A stretch of 64,000 nucleotides of DNA from Pyropia haitanensis (taxonomy: Eukaryota; Rhodophyta; Bangiophyceae; Bangiales; Bangiaceae). The DNA is taken from positions 546,801-610,800 of the forward strand of contig SDUX01000005.1 of NCBI GenBank assembly GCA_008729055.1, given 5' to 3'. Below, in pieces: positions 1 to 12,504 of the stretch. Numbering within the stretch: the first letter of the stretch is position 1; the number at the start of each line of letters is the position of its first letter. Below the pieces are notes generated by a model. It was not told where the DNA came from and did not search any database. It was given only the letters and a program-made list of their open reading frames with translations. The position numbers and the translations under genes were made by a program.

Positions 1-328
1 AGCAGCCGCGAGCAGGGCGGCCGCAAAAGGACGGGTCGGTCGTCCCTTGGCGCACCGCCAGAGGCTGGCGCCCCCCCCGCCGCCGCGCGTGCCCCCTGCG
101 TCGGGTCCCCCCCTCCCCCGCCCCCCGCCGCCGCGGCGGACGAGGGCAACAAAGCGGGAGCACCCCCGCGCGGTCGCGCAGCAGCGCCAGCTGCGCAACC
201 GCCCGCGCGTGGACGCCGCCGCCGCCAAACACGGCGGCCACGTCCGCGGCGGCAGCGGCGGTCAGCGGAGGCGGCGGCAGCCGCCCCAGCACCCCCTTCT
301 CCCACACCTTCCCCGCGTCCATCGACGC
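1..328. other. unassigned left edge
   Basis: GC-rich sequence with long C runs near 70-130 and alternating GGC/CCG triplets. Several frames stay open on both strands only because stop codons are rare at this GC. I recognise no protein, RNA or repeat here. It lies directly 3' of the possible minus-strand coding fragment that ends at 329. Confidence 0.5.
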
Positions 329-595
329 TCATTGGTAGGCGCCACTGTCCGCGACGGTGTCGCCGGCGGCGGCGGCGGTGGCGTCGGCGGCGGCCACCTC
401 CCCGCGCTGCGCCGCCGCGGCGGCCTGCACGCGGGCGCCCCAGGCGGCCGTGGCCGCCGCCACCGCCGCGGGCTCATCGTATCGGTCGGCGGTGCGCGGG
501 ACGCAGCCCGCGTGGCGGAGCGCGTGGTCGACCCACGGGCGCGAGAGGGTGGCGGCGGGCGGGTCGGGGCGGAGGCCCTCCTCGGCGAGCAGTGT
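329..595 (-). CDS. possible C-terminal coding fragment, unknown protein
   Basis: The minus strand reads an open frame ending in TGA at 329-331. The last ~85 codons have a mixed, protein-like composition with Asp, Glu, Trp and Tyr, for example LRPDPPAATLSRPWVDHAL, then an alanine-rich tail ending DSGAYQ. Upstream of about 595 the frame runs straight into the minisatellite, so the 5' part is missing, lies across an intron or was replaced by repeat. I do not recognise the family. A faint likeness to a HECT domain falls partly in repeat-encoded residues and is not trusted. It could equally be a chance open frame. Confidence 0.25.
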   Translation of the reverse strand, partial: TLLAEEGLRPDPPAATLSRPWVDHALRHAGCVPRTADRYDEPAAVAAATAAWGARVQAAAAAQRGEVAAADATAAAAGDTVADSGAYQ

Positions 596-3500
596 CACCG
601 CCAGCAGCCTCCCGATGGTAAAGCCAGCGGCGAATTCCACCCCCCGGCCAACGTGAGTTGCTCCCTGCTGCCAGCGCCGGCGGCGAGCGCCAGCCCCACG
701 CCAACCAGCGGCCGAGTGCTGACAACGCAAGCAGCAGCCCACCACCCACCCCCGCGGAAAGCGCCGACCCACGGGCAACGCTAGCAGGCGGCCGCCCCCA
801 ACGCCGGCTGCGAGCGCCACAGCGATGCCAACGCCAGCAGCCGCCCGGTGCCAGCGCCACGCCAGCAGCTGCGCACCGTCAAAGCCGGCGTCGAACGGCA
901 GCCTTACCCCAAACAGCGCCACCCCGTCGCTAAACAGCGGACGCCCACGGCCAACATCGACGCCAAGCGCAGCGCCCCCACCAACGCTGGCAGCCGCCCA
1001 CCACCAGCACCATCGGCAACCGTGAACGCCCCGTGATCACAAGCAGTCCCCAGATGCCAACGCCGACGGCGAGCGCCTCCCCCGTGCCAACGCGAGGATC
1101 CACCCCATCGCCAACGCTGGCGGTGATGGTCACCCGCCCACCAAAACGACGGCCGCCGGCCACAAACGCCAGCAGCCGCCCGCCGCAACAGCACGTAGCA
1201 GCAAACACCACCCTGCCGCCAACACCATGAGGCGCGCAACAACAAAAAAGCCTGCAGCCAGCGTGACCCAGCAGCTAACGACAGCAGCCGCCCGCCACCA
1301 ACAGCGACAGCAAGCGCAACCTGCCAGCCAACACCAGCAGCCGCACGCCGCCGACAGCGACATCAAGCGGCACGCCGCACACGATACCAGGAGCCGTCCA
1401 CACCCAAAATGGGCGGCAATCATCACCCTCCTGCCGACACCAGCGAGCGCTTGCCATCAACATTGACGCCATGCGCCACCTCCCAGAGAGCGCTAGCGCG
1501 CGGTTGCCGCCAACTTCGACGCCAACCCGAAGCCCTTGGGCACCCCCACCAGCCGATGAACGACAAAGACGGCGGCGCCTATCACACCGACGCCAAACAG
1601 CGTACTGCCGCTGATCACACCAGCAGCCGCCGGACGGCTAACGGCGCAACGAGCGCCACCCTCCCGGCATCACCTGCAGCCACCCACTGCCAACGCCAGC
1701 GCCAAGTACAATCGCATTGCCACCGCCAGCAGCCACCCGTCACGAATAGCAGCGCCAAGCAACCACTCCCGGCCAGCACCAGCATCCACCTGCTGACAAT
1801 GACGTCGGCAAGCGTCACCGCCGGGACGAACACAAGCCGCTCGCAGACCACACCAGCAGCCGCCCGACGGGCAATCCGACTGCGAGCGCCACCCCCCCAT
1901 GGACGCCAGCAGTGGCTCGCCGCCAATGCCGGCGGCGAGCGCGATCCCAACGCCAAACAGAGGCCTCCCGTTGGAACCGACGGCAAGTGCCACCCCCCAG
2001 CCGACGCCAGCACGTGTCCGCCACCAACACTGAAAGAGAGAGCCAGACCCATGCACATCTGCGCCACGCCACGGATGAAGAGCGGCCACCCTCCGCCAAG
2101 GCCGGCGGCGACCGTCTCCCCATTGCGAGACAGCGCAACATACAGCGACTGACAACTGTCAAGCCCGACGCAAAGAGCCGCCCCCCCACCAGCGGCAGCA
2201 GCCGACTGCCGCCAACGCCGTCGACAAGCGCCACCGCGGCACCAACGCCAGAAGTCGTCTGCAGCCAAAGCCAGCGGCAAAAGAACTGCTCCCCGCCATC
2301 TCCGGCGGCCGCCCGCCTCAACCACCGACGCCAAGCACCAGCCCCCCGCGAGCGTCAGCAGCAGTCTGCCTCCAACACCGTCGGCGAGAAGTACACGCAC
2401 GCCAACGTGAGCCGCCGCCCGTCACCAAAAACGGATAAGCAAGCCTGCAGCCAACGCCAGCGGCCGCCCGCGCACACAGCGCCGAGAAGCACCACGTCCT
2501 AGGCAATGAGAGCAGCCACTCGACGCCGACGCCGGCGGCAAGCCCCACCGCTGCGGCACCGCCAGCGGCCGCCAGACAGAACTGTCGGCGGCTGGCGACG
2601 CCCGCCCGTCAAAACAGCAGCCGCGCGCTGACAACGCCACCAACGGCCCTACGGCAAAACCGGCGACAAACGGCAGCCGCCCGCCAACGCCAGCAGCCGC
2701 CCGTCGCCAACGCCAGCGGCAACAGCGACCCCCCCGCCAGCGCCAGCAGCCACCCGTCGCCAACGCCCGCGGCAACAGACACCCCGCCGCCAACGCCAGC
2801 AGCCGCCAGTCGCCAGAGCCAGCGGCGAGAGCCACGCCCACGCCAGCATCTGCCGGTCGTCCAAGCCGACGGCGACAGCCAGCCCCACCCCGAACAGCGC
2901 CACGCCGACACCAAGCAGTGGCCACCTGCCGTCAAAGCCGTCGGCGACCATCAACTTCATGCCAAACAGCGCCACCCTGCCGCTGAGCAGCGGCCACGCT
3001 CCGTCCATGCCAGCGGCAAGAGCAAGCACCACGCCAAACAATGCCACGCCGATGCCAAGCCCATGACCCTACAAACTCCAGCAGCAGCGCGCCGCCAACG
3101 CCGGCGGCGAGCGCCGCCAACCCGCCAAAGACCAACCACCGGGCGCTGACGGCGACGGCAAGCGCCGCTACCAGAAGCCGCGCACCGCCAACGCCGGCGG
3201 GAAGAGCTGCCCCCCTGCCAACGCCGGCAGCCGCCTGCTGCTAACGCCGGCGGCAAGTGCCGCCCACCCGCCAAACCGGGGCCGTCCCCTGGCAACGCCA
3301 GTACACGCCCAACGACAAGTCCGGCAGGCATTGCCACACTACCGCCAACGCCAGCCGCCGCCCGCCGCCAGCGCCAACAGCCGCCCGATAGCCAAGCCGG
3401 CGGCGAAGGCCACCCTCCAGCCAGCGCCAGATATCGCGCACCGCCAATGCCAGCGGAAAGTGCCCCTTCCCCCCCAACGCCAGCAGCCGCCGGACGCCAA

Positions 3501-6500
3501 CAGAGACGCTAAGCGCGATCTCCCAGCCAGAGCCGGCAGCCGGCAGCCGTCCACAGCAACGCCGAGCGCCATCCCCCGTCAGTGACAACGACTGTCCGCC
3601 ACCAACGCCCGCGGCGAGCGCCGCCCATCCGCGAACCAGCAGCCGCAATGGGCCAACAGCGACGCCAAGAGCCGACCCCCAGCCGACCCCGGCAGCCGAC
3701 CGCCGCTATTGACGGCCGCTAGCGTCACTCGCGCGCACACCAGTGACCGCGAGCTGACTGTCGTAAACAGCCAAACACAAGCACCACCGCCAGCGCCAGC
3801 TGCCGCCCGCTGCCAATGCTGGCGGTAAGCGCCGCCCATCCCCAAACAGCAGCCGTCGAAAGCCGACAGCCGCGGCAAGAGCCACCGCCCGCCAACGCCA
3901 GCGGCCGCCCGCCGCCCACAAAGACGCCAAGCTCCACCTCCCCTTAGCCGGCGCTCGCAGCGGAACGCCGCCATTATTAGCGGCGAGCGTCACCCAAACG
4001 CCGTAAGGCCGCCGCCCGCCAGGGACAGCAGCAGCAGCCCGACGGCCAAGCCGGCGACAAGCGCTACCGCACGACCACGCCAGCAGACGTCCGCCACCAG
4101 TATGGACGCATAGCGGCCCACCACAGCGATCCCCAGCAGCCGCCGGCTGCCAATGTCGTCGGCGAGAACCACCGTCCCCGCCGGCATCAGCAGCGGCCCG
4201 CCACCAACGCCAGCGGCAAGCGCCGCTCACCCGCCAACCAGCGACCGCCGGGCGCAACCACCGGCACCGCCCCCTGCCAACGACAAGAGCTGCCTGCGGT
4301 CAACGCTAGCTGCAAGCGCCACCCCCCCGTCAGCGCAATCAGCTGCCTGGTGCCCGCGCCGATCCCAAAACGCCATCCCCGCGCCAAACAGCAGTCGACG
4401 CCTGAAAACGCCAGCAGCCGGCCGACAGCAAGGCACGCGGCAAACGGCACCCCCCCGCCGACGCCAGCAGACACCCGCCACCACCAGCAACACCAAGCGC
4501 CACACCGCAGGCTTCTCCAGCATCTGCCCGCAGCCAGAGCCGACGGCGAGAGCCAATCCCGCTCTATCGGCGTCAACCGTCTGCCAATAGCCTCCCACCG
4601 TAAACAGGGAAGTCAAGCGTCACCTCACAGCCAAAGCCAGAAGCGGCCTGCCGCCAGCGCCGGCGGCAAGCGCCTCCCACCCGCTGAGCAACAGCCGCCG
4701 GGCGTGAACCGCAACGCCAAGCGCCACTCCCGCGCCAGCGCACGCCCCCTCGCGCCAGCGCCAGCAGCCGCCTGCCGCCATCGGCGGCGGCGAGCACCGC
4801 CGACCCGCAAAACAGCGGCCGACCGTCACCAACGCTGACGCCAAGCCGCATCCACCAGCCAGCGCCACCAGCATCAGCCGCCAAAGCCGACGGAAAAAGC
4901 GACCCCCCGGCAAACGCCAGCAACCGGCGGAGCCCAACTGCCAAGCAGCAGTCGCCGGGCGCCAACAGCGACGCCAAGCGGCACCCCTGGCCTCCACCAG
5001 CAGCTGCCAGCCGCCAAAGCTGACGGAAGTGCCACTACTTCGCCAACGCGAGCGTTCGCCGCCCACAATCGTCAGCAGCCGCCCGCCGGAACAGCCATCT
5101 GCCGCCCGAGGCAAAAGCTTGCTGCGAGCGCTCGCCGCCCACAATCGTCAGCAGCCGCCCGCCGGAACAGCCATCTGCCGCCCGAGGCAAAAGCTTGCTG
5201 CGAGCGCTCGCCGCCCACAATCGTCAGCAGCCACCCGCCATCAACGGCGGCGGAAAGAGCCACCACAGCAATACGAGGTCGCCCGCTGATAGCGCCAGCA
5301 GCTGCCCGACTGCGGCAAGCGACACCCCTCCACAAACACCAGCAGCGGCCCGACGGAAAAAGCGCGCAGCCAAGGCCACCCTCGCGCTAACGCCAGCAGC
5401 TGCTCGAAAACAAAGCCAACGGCACGCGTCACGCGCCCGCCAACGCTAGCAGCCGCCGGCCGCGAACGCCAGTCGCAAAGCCCACCCGCCCGTCAACGCC
5501 ACAGACCCTGCACCGCTGACGCACGCGACGCACATCACCCCAACGTCAAACAGCGGGCGCACGCTCTCAAGGCAACTAGCTGCTCGCCGACAAAAGCTGA
5601 CGGCGAACGCGGCCACCCCGTCAACGCCAGCGGCCGCCCGCCACCAACTCCGGCGGTGAGCATCACCCCCACGCCATCGGCAGCAACCGCGCGCCGCTAG
5701 GCCCGGCGCCTCATGCCATGGCCACGCCAAACAGCTGCAGCCCGCAAACGCCACCAGGAGCCGCCCGGCGTCAAGCGCTACCCCTCCCCCACCTCCAGCA
5801 GTCGTCTGCTGCCAACGCCGGCGGCGATTGGCACCCACTCACCAGCCAGCGACGCTCAGCTAGCAGCGCCAGCAGCCGGCCAACGGCAAAGGCAGCGGCA
5901 AGCGCTACTCCGCCGTCAACGCCAGAGAGCACCCGTCGCCGAGGCCGGCGGCAAACGTCACGTCAACGCATATTCAACAGCCGCCTGCTGCCAACGCCAG
6001 CAGCCCCACGCCGCCGACGTCGCCTGCGATCAGGAGCTGCCGGCTGCGAACTCCAGCAGCCGCCTCCTGCCAACGCCGACGGTGAGCATGAGGCCCACGC
6101 CAATCAATAGGAACCCCGGTGACAACGCCAAGAGGCCCTCGCCGCCAACGCTGGCGGAGACAGCCACCCCACCGCCGTAGCCAGCAGCTGCCCACCGCCA
6201 AAGATGCCAAGCGCCACACCTGATCAAGCACAAGCAGCCGCCCGCCGCCAACGCTGGTGGAGAGCACCGCCAGCACACGAAACAGCAGACGCCAACCCGG
6301 GCATCCGCCCGCCACCAACGCCCGCGGCGGACGCCACCCTCCAGCGAACGCCAGCAGCCGACAGCCGCAAACGCCGGCGGCGAGAGTCATGCCCACGCCA
6401 AAAGGCAGAAAAGCGCCATCCCATCGCCATGCAGCGACCGCCCGCCGCCAACACCGACGCCAAGCGCAAGCCCAAAGCCAACAACAGCACCGGCCCGCAG

Positions 6501-9230
6501 CCAAAAACCGGCGGCAAGCGCCACCGCCCTGCCAACGCCAGCAAGCGCATGCCGGGAACATCGACGTCATGCGCCACCCCCCAGACAACGACAGCGGACG
6601 GTCGCCGTCAACAGCGACGCGGACCCCAAGCCCGCCGTCAACGTTACCAGCTGCCCACCGCCAACGCCGATAGTCATCGTCACCCAGACGCCAACCAGCG
6701 GCCGCGCGCTCACAACACCGAAAGCCGCCCAATGGCAAGCCGCCGGCTAGCAACGCTGGCGGCGAGAACCGCCTACTAGGCAAAAACGGCAGCCAGCGAG
6801 CGCCAACATCGACGTCAAGCGCCGCCGCCTCGCCGTCGCCAGCGGGCGCTTGCCGTCATCAGCGACGCCAAGCGTCACTCCCCCTCATAGCAACAGCGGC
6901 CGCCCGCCGCCAAAACCGATGGCGAGCTGCACGCCCGGGCCAAACAGCGGCCGACCGCTGGCACGCCACCAGACGCATGCCATCAAAACGGACGGTCGGC
7001 GCCACCCCCGCGCCAACGTCAGCGGCCGCCCACCGTCAACTGCAGCCCCAAGCGAAACCGCACAGCCAAAACCAGCAGCCGCTCGCCGCAAACGCCGGCG
7101 GCATGCGCCCCCCAAACGGTGAAGCCGGAGGAAGATTGACGGCAATGCCGGCGGCGAGCGCGTCCCACCCGCCAAAGAGCGCCCGCCCGTGGACAACGCC
7201 ACCAGCCGCCAGTCGCAGTCAGGGACGCCAACAGCCACACCCGCGACAACGCGAAACCGCCCGCCGCCAACGACGGCACCAAACACCGCCTTCCAGCCAA
7301 CGCAGCAGCCGCTGGCCGCCAAAGCCGGCCACGGGCGTCACCGTCCCACCAAGCAGCGGCCGATCGCTGGAAAAGTCAGCAGCTGCCAGCCGTCAAATCT
7401 GACGACAGGCACCACCCCCGCGTCAACGTCAGCAGCCGCCCGCCGCCAACAGCAACCCCGAGCGCAGCCTCACCGCCAACGCCAGCAGCCGCTCGCCGCC
7501 AACGCCGGCGGCAAGCACCCTCCCCCACGCCAACGCCTGCAGCCGTGCGCCAACACCAGCGACGCCAAGCAACCCGCCCATGTCAACGCCCGCAGCCGCC
7601 CACCGCCACAACAGCCGGCGAGCGTCGCCCCCCCTCCAAACAGCAGCCGATCGCTGACGACACCAGCGGCCGTCCGACAGCCAAGCCGGCGGCAAACGGC
7701 GCACCCTTGCGAGCAGCCGCCCGCCGCCGACCGCGATGTCAAACGCAGCCTTCTCTTCCAGAGCCAGCAGCCCCCCGGACGGCACAGCCGGCAGTAAGCG
7801 CCAACCCCCCCCCGCCAACGCCAGCAGTTGCCAGCCACAAACGCCTGCGGCGAGCGCCACCCCTCCGCCACCGCCTGCAGCCGCCGTCTGCAAACGCCCG
7901 CGGCAAGCGTGGCGCCGCCGCAAAAACCAGCGGCCGCCAGACGGAGGAGCCAGCGGCGAGCGTCACCCGCACGCCACAGTCAGCAGCCGCCCGCCGCCAG
8001 CGCTGGCAGCAAGCGGCTCCCCCCCATCAACGACCAGCAGGCGCCCGCCGTCAACGGCGGCGGCAATGACCACCTCCCAGTCAACGCAATCGGCCGCTCG
8101 CCGCCTAGGCCTGCGCAGAGCGTCACCCTCACGCCAACGCCTGCAGCCGCCCGCCACCACAATCCGCGACGGGCGCTACCGCCCGATCAATGCCAGCAGC
8201 CGCTGGCCGCCACCAACAACAACCGAGGGAACCTCCCCGCCAACGTGAACAGCAGGCCGCCGCCAAAGCCGGCGGCGAGCGCCACCTCCTCGTGAAAAAG
8301 CAGACGCCCACTGCCACCAGCGACGCCACGGGCAACTCCCAAGCACCACGCAGGCGGCCGCCCGCCGCCAAAGCTGACGGCGAGCTTCCCTCCCAGAACA
8401 ACCAGCGTCCACCGGCTGCCAACGCCTCCCGCCGCGCGCCGTCAACGTCTGCGGCAAGCGCCAACCCCCTCGTCAACGCAGCCGGCCGCCCGACGGCACA
8501 GCCCGACGCGAGCGCCACCTCCCCCGCCCTCAGCAGCAACCGCCAGCCGCTGCCGCCTGCGACCAGCGCAACCACCCTACAAACGCCAGCGGCCAACCGC
8601 TGGCACCAGCGACGCCCAAGCACAACCCCCACGCCAACAACACCAGCGACGGCCCGCCGCCAGAGCCGACGACAACAGCCGCCTCCACGCCACCATCAGC
8701 AGCCGCCCGGCACCAGCGCCAGCAGCCGCTCGCCGTCAAAACCGGCGGCGAGCGCAGCCCCCCCCGCAAACCCCAGCGGCCACTCCACAGCACAGCCGGT
8801 GGCGAGCGCCACCGCCCGGCCCACCCCAGCAGCCGCCCGCCGTCCCAGCTGCCGACAAGCGCCACCCCCCCGCCAGCGCTGGCAGCCCGCAGCCGCCAAC
8901 ACCAGCGGCACACACCACCCCCGAGTCAAACAATACCCGCCGGGCGCCAACGCAAGGGCCCAGACCAGTCCCCTCTGCCGACGCCCGCAGCCGCGTGGCG
9001 CTAGCGCCCGTGGTGAGTGCCACCCCCACGCCATCACCAGCCGCCACCCGCCGCCAGCGCCGGCGGCGGGCGGCCCGTGACGGCCAAACAGTGGCCGGCC
9101 ACACGCCAGCGCCGACGGCAAGTGCGACGCACCCGCCAGACAGCGACGGCTCGCCGCCAACGCCCGCAGCGGGCCGCCACCGCCAGCACGTCGCGAGCAG
9201 CGGGCCTCGTCCACCATCACTCCAACGTCG
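590..9230. repeat. 8.6-kb degenerate GC-rich minisatellite array
   Basis: The stretch is built from variants of a unit of about 50 bp. Its core words recur throughout: GCCAACGCCAGCAGCCGCCC, then CCAACGCCGGCGGCGAGCGC, with an AAACAGCGGCCG-type variant in many units. Around 2,681-2,840 the same word recurs at 2,681, 2,734 and 2,787 (spacing 53), then at a spacing of about 47. The spacing is not a multiple of three and varies, so the many open frames across it are not a protein repeat. About 165 units would fill the array. Divergence between units suggests an old array, possibly subtelomeric, pericentromeric or intronic heterochromatin. Both ends are approximate. Confidence 0.8.
5061..5230. repeat. 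recent 76-bp tandem duplication inside the minisatellite
   Basis: The word GCCCACAATCGTCAGCAGCC starts at 5,061 and 5,137, and a truncated third copy starts at 5,213. The spacing is 76 bp both times. The two full copies appear identical, including AGGCAAAAGCTTGCTGCGAG, whereas surrounding units have diverged strongly. This marks a recent local expansion within an otherwise old array. Confidence 0.85.
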
Positions 9231-10883
9231 ACCCCCCACCAAAGGTGATGGCGGCGGCTGGCACGACTCTTGGCAGTGGGAGCCCGCTCTACTACCAGTT
9301 CCGGTTCCGGTTGGCATGCGTGCAAACGCCGCAGCACCATCAAGGGATTGGCACGCCGCCAACGGCGGCAGTCAGCGCCACCCGCCCGCCGCGGTCAGCG
9401 CCACCCGCTGCCACCACAAGCCGACGCTGGCGCCACCACGCCGCCCGCACGGCGGCCGGCCGCCATCGCCGCTGCCGCGTGGCGCCAAGCCCGCCTCGTG
9501 CCGCCGCCGCCGCTGGCCGCCCCTCGTTCGAGCCGCCGTCGCCACGACGCCAGCGGGGCGCCGCCGCCCGCCGCGACCGGCAGCGCGCGCCACCCCGCCG
9601 CCTGCCAGACCACACCTGCGGCCACCCCGCGGTGGTCGCCACAGCCAGCCCCCCCCCAAAAAACGGGCGCCGCCCGCCCCCGCCCGCACCGCCCACCACC
9701 AACGTCGACCGCAGGGGGCGGGCCGCCAGGCCGCCGCGCCCTCCCCCCCCCCGCCAACGCAACCGTCCACACGGGCGGCAGGCGCGCGGCAGTGCCGCCA
9801 AAAAAAAGGAGCGGCGCCCACTACCAAAGCCGGCCGACGGCGCCACCGCACCGCACCCGTGCTGCCCCCGCCCCCTACACCGCCGCCGTCACAGGGGAGC
9901 GTCTGCGCCGCAACGACGAGCAGCGGCGGCCACGCCCGCCCGTGCCGGGGCGAGCCGCGGGCCCGCGCCGTGGCCGGCCGCCGCCCCGCAAGAGCAACGG
10001 CCGTCGCGGTCTCGCGCGGCAACCACTCCCCGCCCGTGCCTTGCCGCCGTCGCCCTTCCGTCGGCACATGCAGCTGGGGCCAACGGCAGACCGCAACGGC
10101 GGCCCATTGGCGATGGAGGGTGCCGCGCCGAGCAGAGGCGGGGAGGCAGAGACGACGTCCATGGACGTCGAGGCTCGCTCCGGCACACCACGACAGGAAA
10201 CTGAAGCAGGAAAAAAGAGATCCCAAACCGACCGAGCACACCGAAACAGCCACGAACAGCAAAGAGAGCGTGAATGTCAGATGGGCCACAGAATTACGGT
10301 CCACGGTCGCGGAGGTGAACCAGCCAAACCCAAAGAGGAACAAAACTCCCTACGCCAACCTGTACCAACACAACACCGTAGCAGAGGGGGCGACGACGCC
10401 GTGAGTCAGTGGCGCCGGCGGGGCGCGAGCCCGTGGGCGCCGCCTCCCGCCCTTGCCGCCCCCCGCGTGCCGATCCCACGACGCGCGCGGCGCCGTCACC
10501 GCGCACACCCTGCCAATGTCATCGCCCCCTCCCAGCCACTGCGCAGTAGAAGTGGGCGGGCACGCCGCGCGCGGGGGGTCGGGGGCCGAGCGCCAGACCC
10601 CAGGTCGGCCGACCATCTCGGCGTGGGCACAAGCCCGAGCAGGACCTGCGACGCGACATCTCCGTGCGCACCTGCAGGCACCGCCTCTCCCGTGTCACAG
10701 TGAGGGGAGACTGACGGCACGGACGTCCATGCGCCCCAGATGGAGAGCCACCAATTGTGGAGTAAGAGGGGGAGACGAGCACAGCGAGACGGCGGCGGAC
10801 AGGTGGGAGGGACACACCAAACCGTCTCTCACGGGGGGAAGGGAAACTAAAAACACGCATCAACAAAGACGGGAACGCAAAAC
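9231..10883. other. unassigned GC-rich region between minisatellite and retroelement
   Basis: Proline/arginine- or glycine-rich frames of 300-480 codons are open on both strands at once, which is the signature of high GC rather than of genes. Positions 10,180-10,400 and 10,740-10,880 have more balanced composition with AAAAAAG and GAACAAAACT words and may be untranslated or flanking DNA. No family was recognised. The right edge abuts the left end of the DIRS-like element at 10,884. Confidence 0.5.
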
Positions 10884-11217
10884 ATGCATTGTTACTTGCC
10901 TTTGTCTCCGCGTAACTCCAATTCGAGCATCCAGGTCGGCGGCGGGCGGCCGAGAGTGCAAATTGCACCCACGGGCGGACGGTAGCAGCGACTGACACCC
11001 TTGCTGCGGCAAGGGCCGAGGCGGGCAGCCGAGGGCGTGCAGCACGCCCGAGAGCGGACGCGGGCTGCGGCGCACCACGCTTGGTGCACTCGCCTGGAGC
11101 GGGCACGCGGTCGGTCTGTGGCGCCCTGGCTGGACGCCCGCCGCCGGTATATAACTCCGCCGCTTCTCGCCGCTCTCCCCCTCTCGCCGGCCCGGCACGT
11201 CCGTCGTCTTCGCGCCT
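10884..11217 (+). repeat. split direct repeat A1 (5' terminal repeat of DIRS-like element)
   Basis: This 334-bp block starts ATGCATTGTTACTTGCC and ends CGTCTTCGCGCCT. It recurs at 24,678-25,011 with no difference that I could find. It carries a TATA box near its 3' end and so acts as the promoter-bearing leader. Sequences diverge immediately after position 11,217 and after 25,011. Confidence 0.92.
11148..11154 (+). promoter_or_regulatory. TATA box of the DIRS-like element
   Basis: TATATAA sits inside the A repeat, 138 bp upstream of the first in-frame ATG of ORF1 at 11,286. The same box recurs in A2 at 24,942-24,948. In this GC-rich sequence a perfect TATA box is unusual. Confidence 0.7.
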
Positions 11218-11285
11218 GTTCCAGGCACGCAGACGACGTCTGGGCCTCTCGGTCTGGACTGGCGGTGATATTGGGTTGCGGCCCT

Positions 11286-11676
11286 ATGCTGGCGCTCGCG
11301 CCAACGCAGCCCTCCCTCGTGGGGGGGCCGCGGTGCGGTTGGCTTTCCTCCCGCCCCGTGCCGGCCCTTTCGGGCATCGGTGAACTTTGCGCTCTGTGGA
11401 GCTGTGTTTCTTGGTCGCTGGTCGGTCCCCTGGTCGCCTTCGCCCTGGTTTCGGGGTCGCTCAAGGTTGCAGCTGGACTTCCTGGCGTCCTGGTGGTATC
11501 TGACAACGAGGAGGAGATCCGCCCTGTTACCCCGCCTCCTGGCGGCGGCGGCGGCGGTGCCGGTGCGAGCGGCGGCAACAACGCGGGCGGTACTGCCGGC
11601 GGTGGTGCTCCGCCTCCCCCCCCCCTACCCCCTCGTCTACCACCGGGTGGCGGAGACGGCGGTGAACGCCCCCCCC
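11286..11676 (+). pseudogene. DIRS-like ORF1 (Gag-like), 5' part, interrupted
   Basis: An ATG at 11,286 opens a frame that runs to the chromovirus insertion point. It includes an acidic patch (SDNEEEIRP) followed by glycine- and proline-rich low complexity. The frame is cut by the LTR, which supplies a TGA after two bases. The matching downstream part resumes at 20,431 in the same phase once one CCCCC copy is discounted. DIRS ORF1 products are presumed nucleocapsid-like and poorly conserved, so the role is inferred from position. The start codon is a guess; no homology fixes it. As it stands this copy cannot make full-length ORF1. Confidence 0.6.
11672..11676 (+). repeat. target-site duplication, left (CCCCC)
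   Basis: CCCCC lies directly before the 5' LTR and is repeated directly after the 3' LTR at 20,431-20,435. Five bp is the usual size for Ty3/gypsy integrases. The left copy lies within a longer C run, so its exact register is uncertain. Confidence 0.8.
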
Positions 11677-12197
11677 TGTGACAAACCCCGAATCTGGGTT
11701 TGAATATTCGGAGCAAGTGGCTCAGAATTGAGATTGGATTTCACCCGACCCATGAGTGAAATATTCCGATTTCAGCTCGAAATTCCGACTGGGACTTTCG
11801 GCACCCCGTTTGCAGAGTATTGCAGTGGTTCGTATCTTGGGGATTTTTGCGCGGGAGCCAGACGGATTTCTACGCTTGCTTGCTTTGATTGTGGAGCGTT
11901 TTTATTGGGTGGTCTGAGTGTTCATTTTTTGCGTGTTTTGCGAGGGGTGTGCGCGCGCATGCGTGCACACGAGGGTTTATATGCGCGGGACAGCAAGGCG
12001 GGGAGGGCCCCCCTTGGCTGCCAAGTAAACTCCGTCTGGCTCCGACACATCTTGTTCGTGCCTTGGCAAGTCGGCCACTCGTCACACGCAAGTCGCGTGT
12101 TGGTGTTGCACGGGTTGCTTCCGGTGTTCCAAGTTGGGACCCGAGCGTGCGTGTTCCGCCCCCACAAGTTGTGGGTCGGCGTAGCCGTACTGCTACA
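11677..12197 (+). repeat. 5' LTR of chromovirus
   Basis: This 521-bp repeat begins TGTGACAAACCCCGAATCTG and ends GTACTGCTACA. It recurs at 19,910-20,430, and translations of the two copies agree over 150 codons. It holds a TATA-like TTTATAT at 11,976 and is distinctly more AT-rich than the surrounding genome. Confidence 0.95.
11976..11982 (+). promoter_or_regulatory. TATA-like element of the LTR promoter
   Basis: TTTATAT in GAGGGTTTATATGCGCGGG lies in the 3' half of the LTR, a suitable place for the U3/R boundary about 20-30 bp further on. The same sequence is in the 3' LTR at about 20,209. Confidence 0.5.
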
Positions 12198-12199
12198 GT

Positions 12200-12217
12200 T
12201 GGTGGATCAGCGGGGGA
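12200..12217 (+). promoter_or_regulatory. candidate primer-binding site
   Basis: TGGTGGATCAGCGGGGGA begins two bases after the 5' LTR. The leading TGG pairs with a tRNA CCA end, and the remainder would pair with an acceptor stem. I cannot name the tRNA without a tRNA set from this organism. Confidence 0.5.
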
Positions 12218-12504
12218 GAGGACATCGACTCGGAGTCCCCTCCTTTGGTGAGGAAACTGAGTTGGTTTCTCTCCCCCTACGGCACCGTGACTTCGGGCCG
12301 TCTCATCGACTCCCCCTCGTACTCCGAGGTTCGCGGGGCGACAAGGTGAGCGTCCGGAGTTCGGACGGGGACGCGGAGTAACGACCCCTCACCGCTTTCG
12401 TTGCGTAAGCGGAGGGGCGGTTGTGTTCCGTGCTCCCACGCCGACGATCCCCGACTCTGGGCACCGTAACGTCATTTTGGTGACTCAACTCGAGTCCCGG
12501 AGTG

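Noticed and set aside
329..650. Faint HECT-like phrase (FTIGRLLAVTLLAEEG) on the minus strand
   Set aside because: Much of the phrase is encoded by the minisatellite unit, and no other HECT motif or catalytic cysteine region is visible.
8995..10703. Open frames of 469 and 477 codons on the plus strand
   Set aside because: They are Pro/Arg/Ala low-complexity text over the end of the minisatellite and GC-rich DNA, with equally long antisense frames and no domain.
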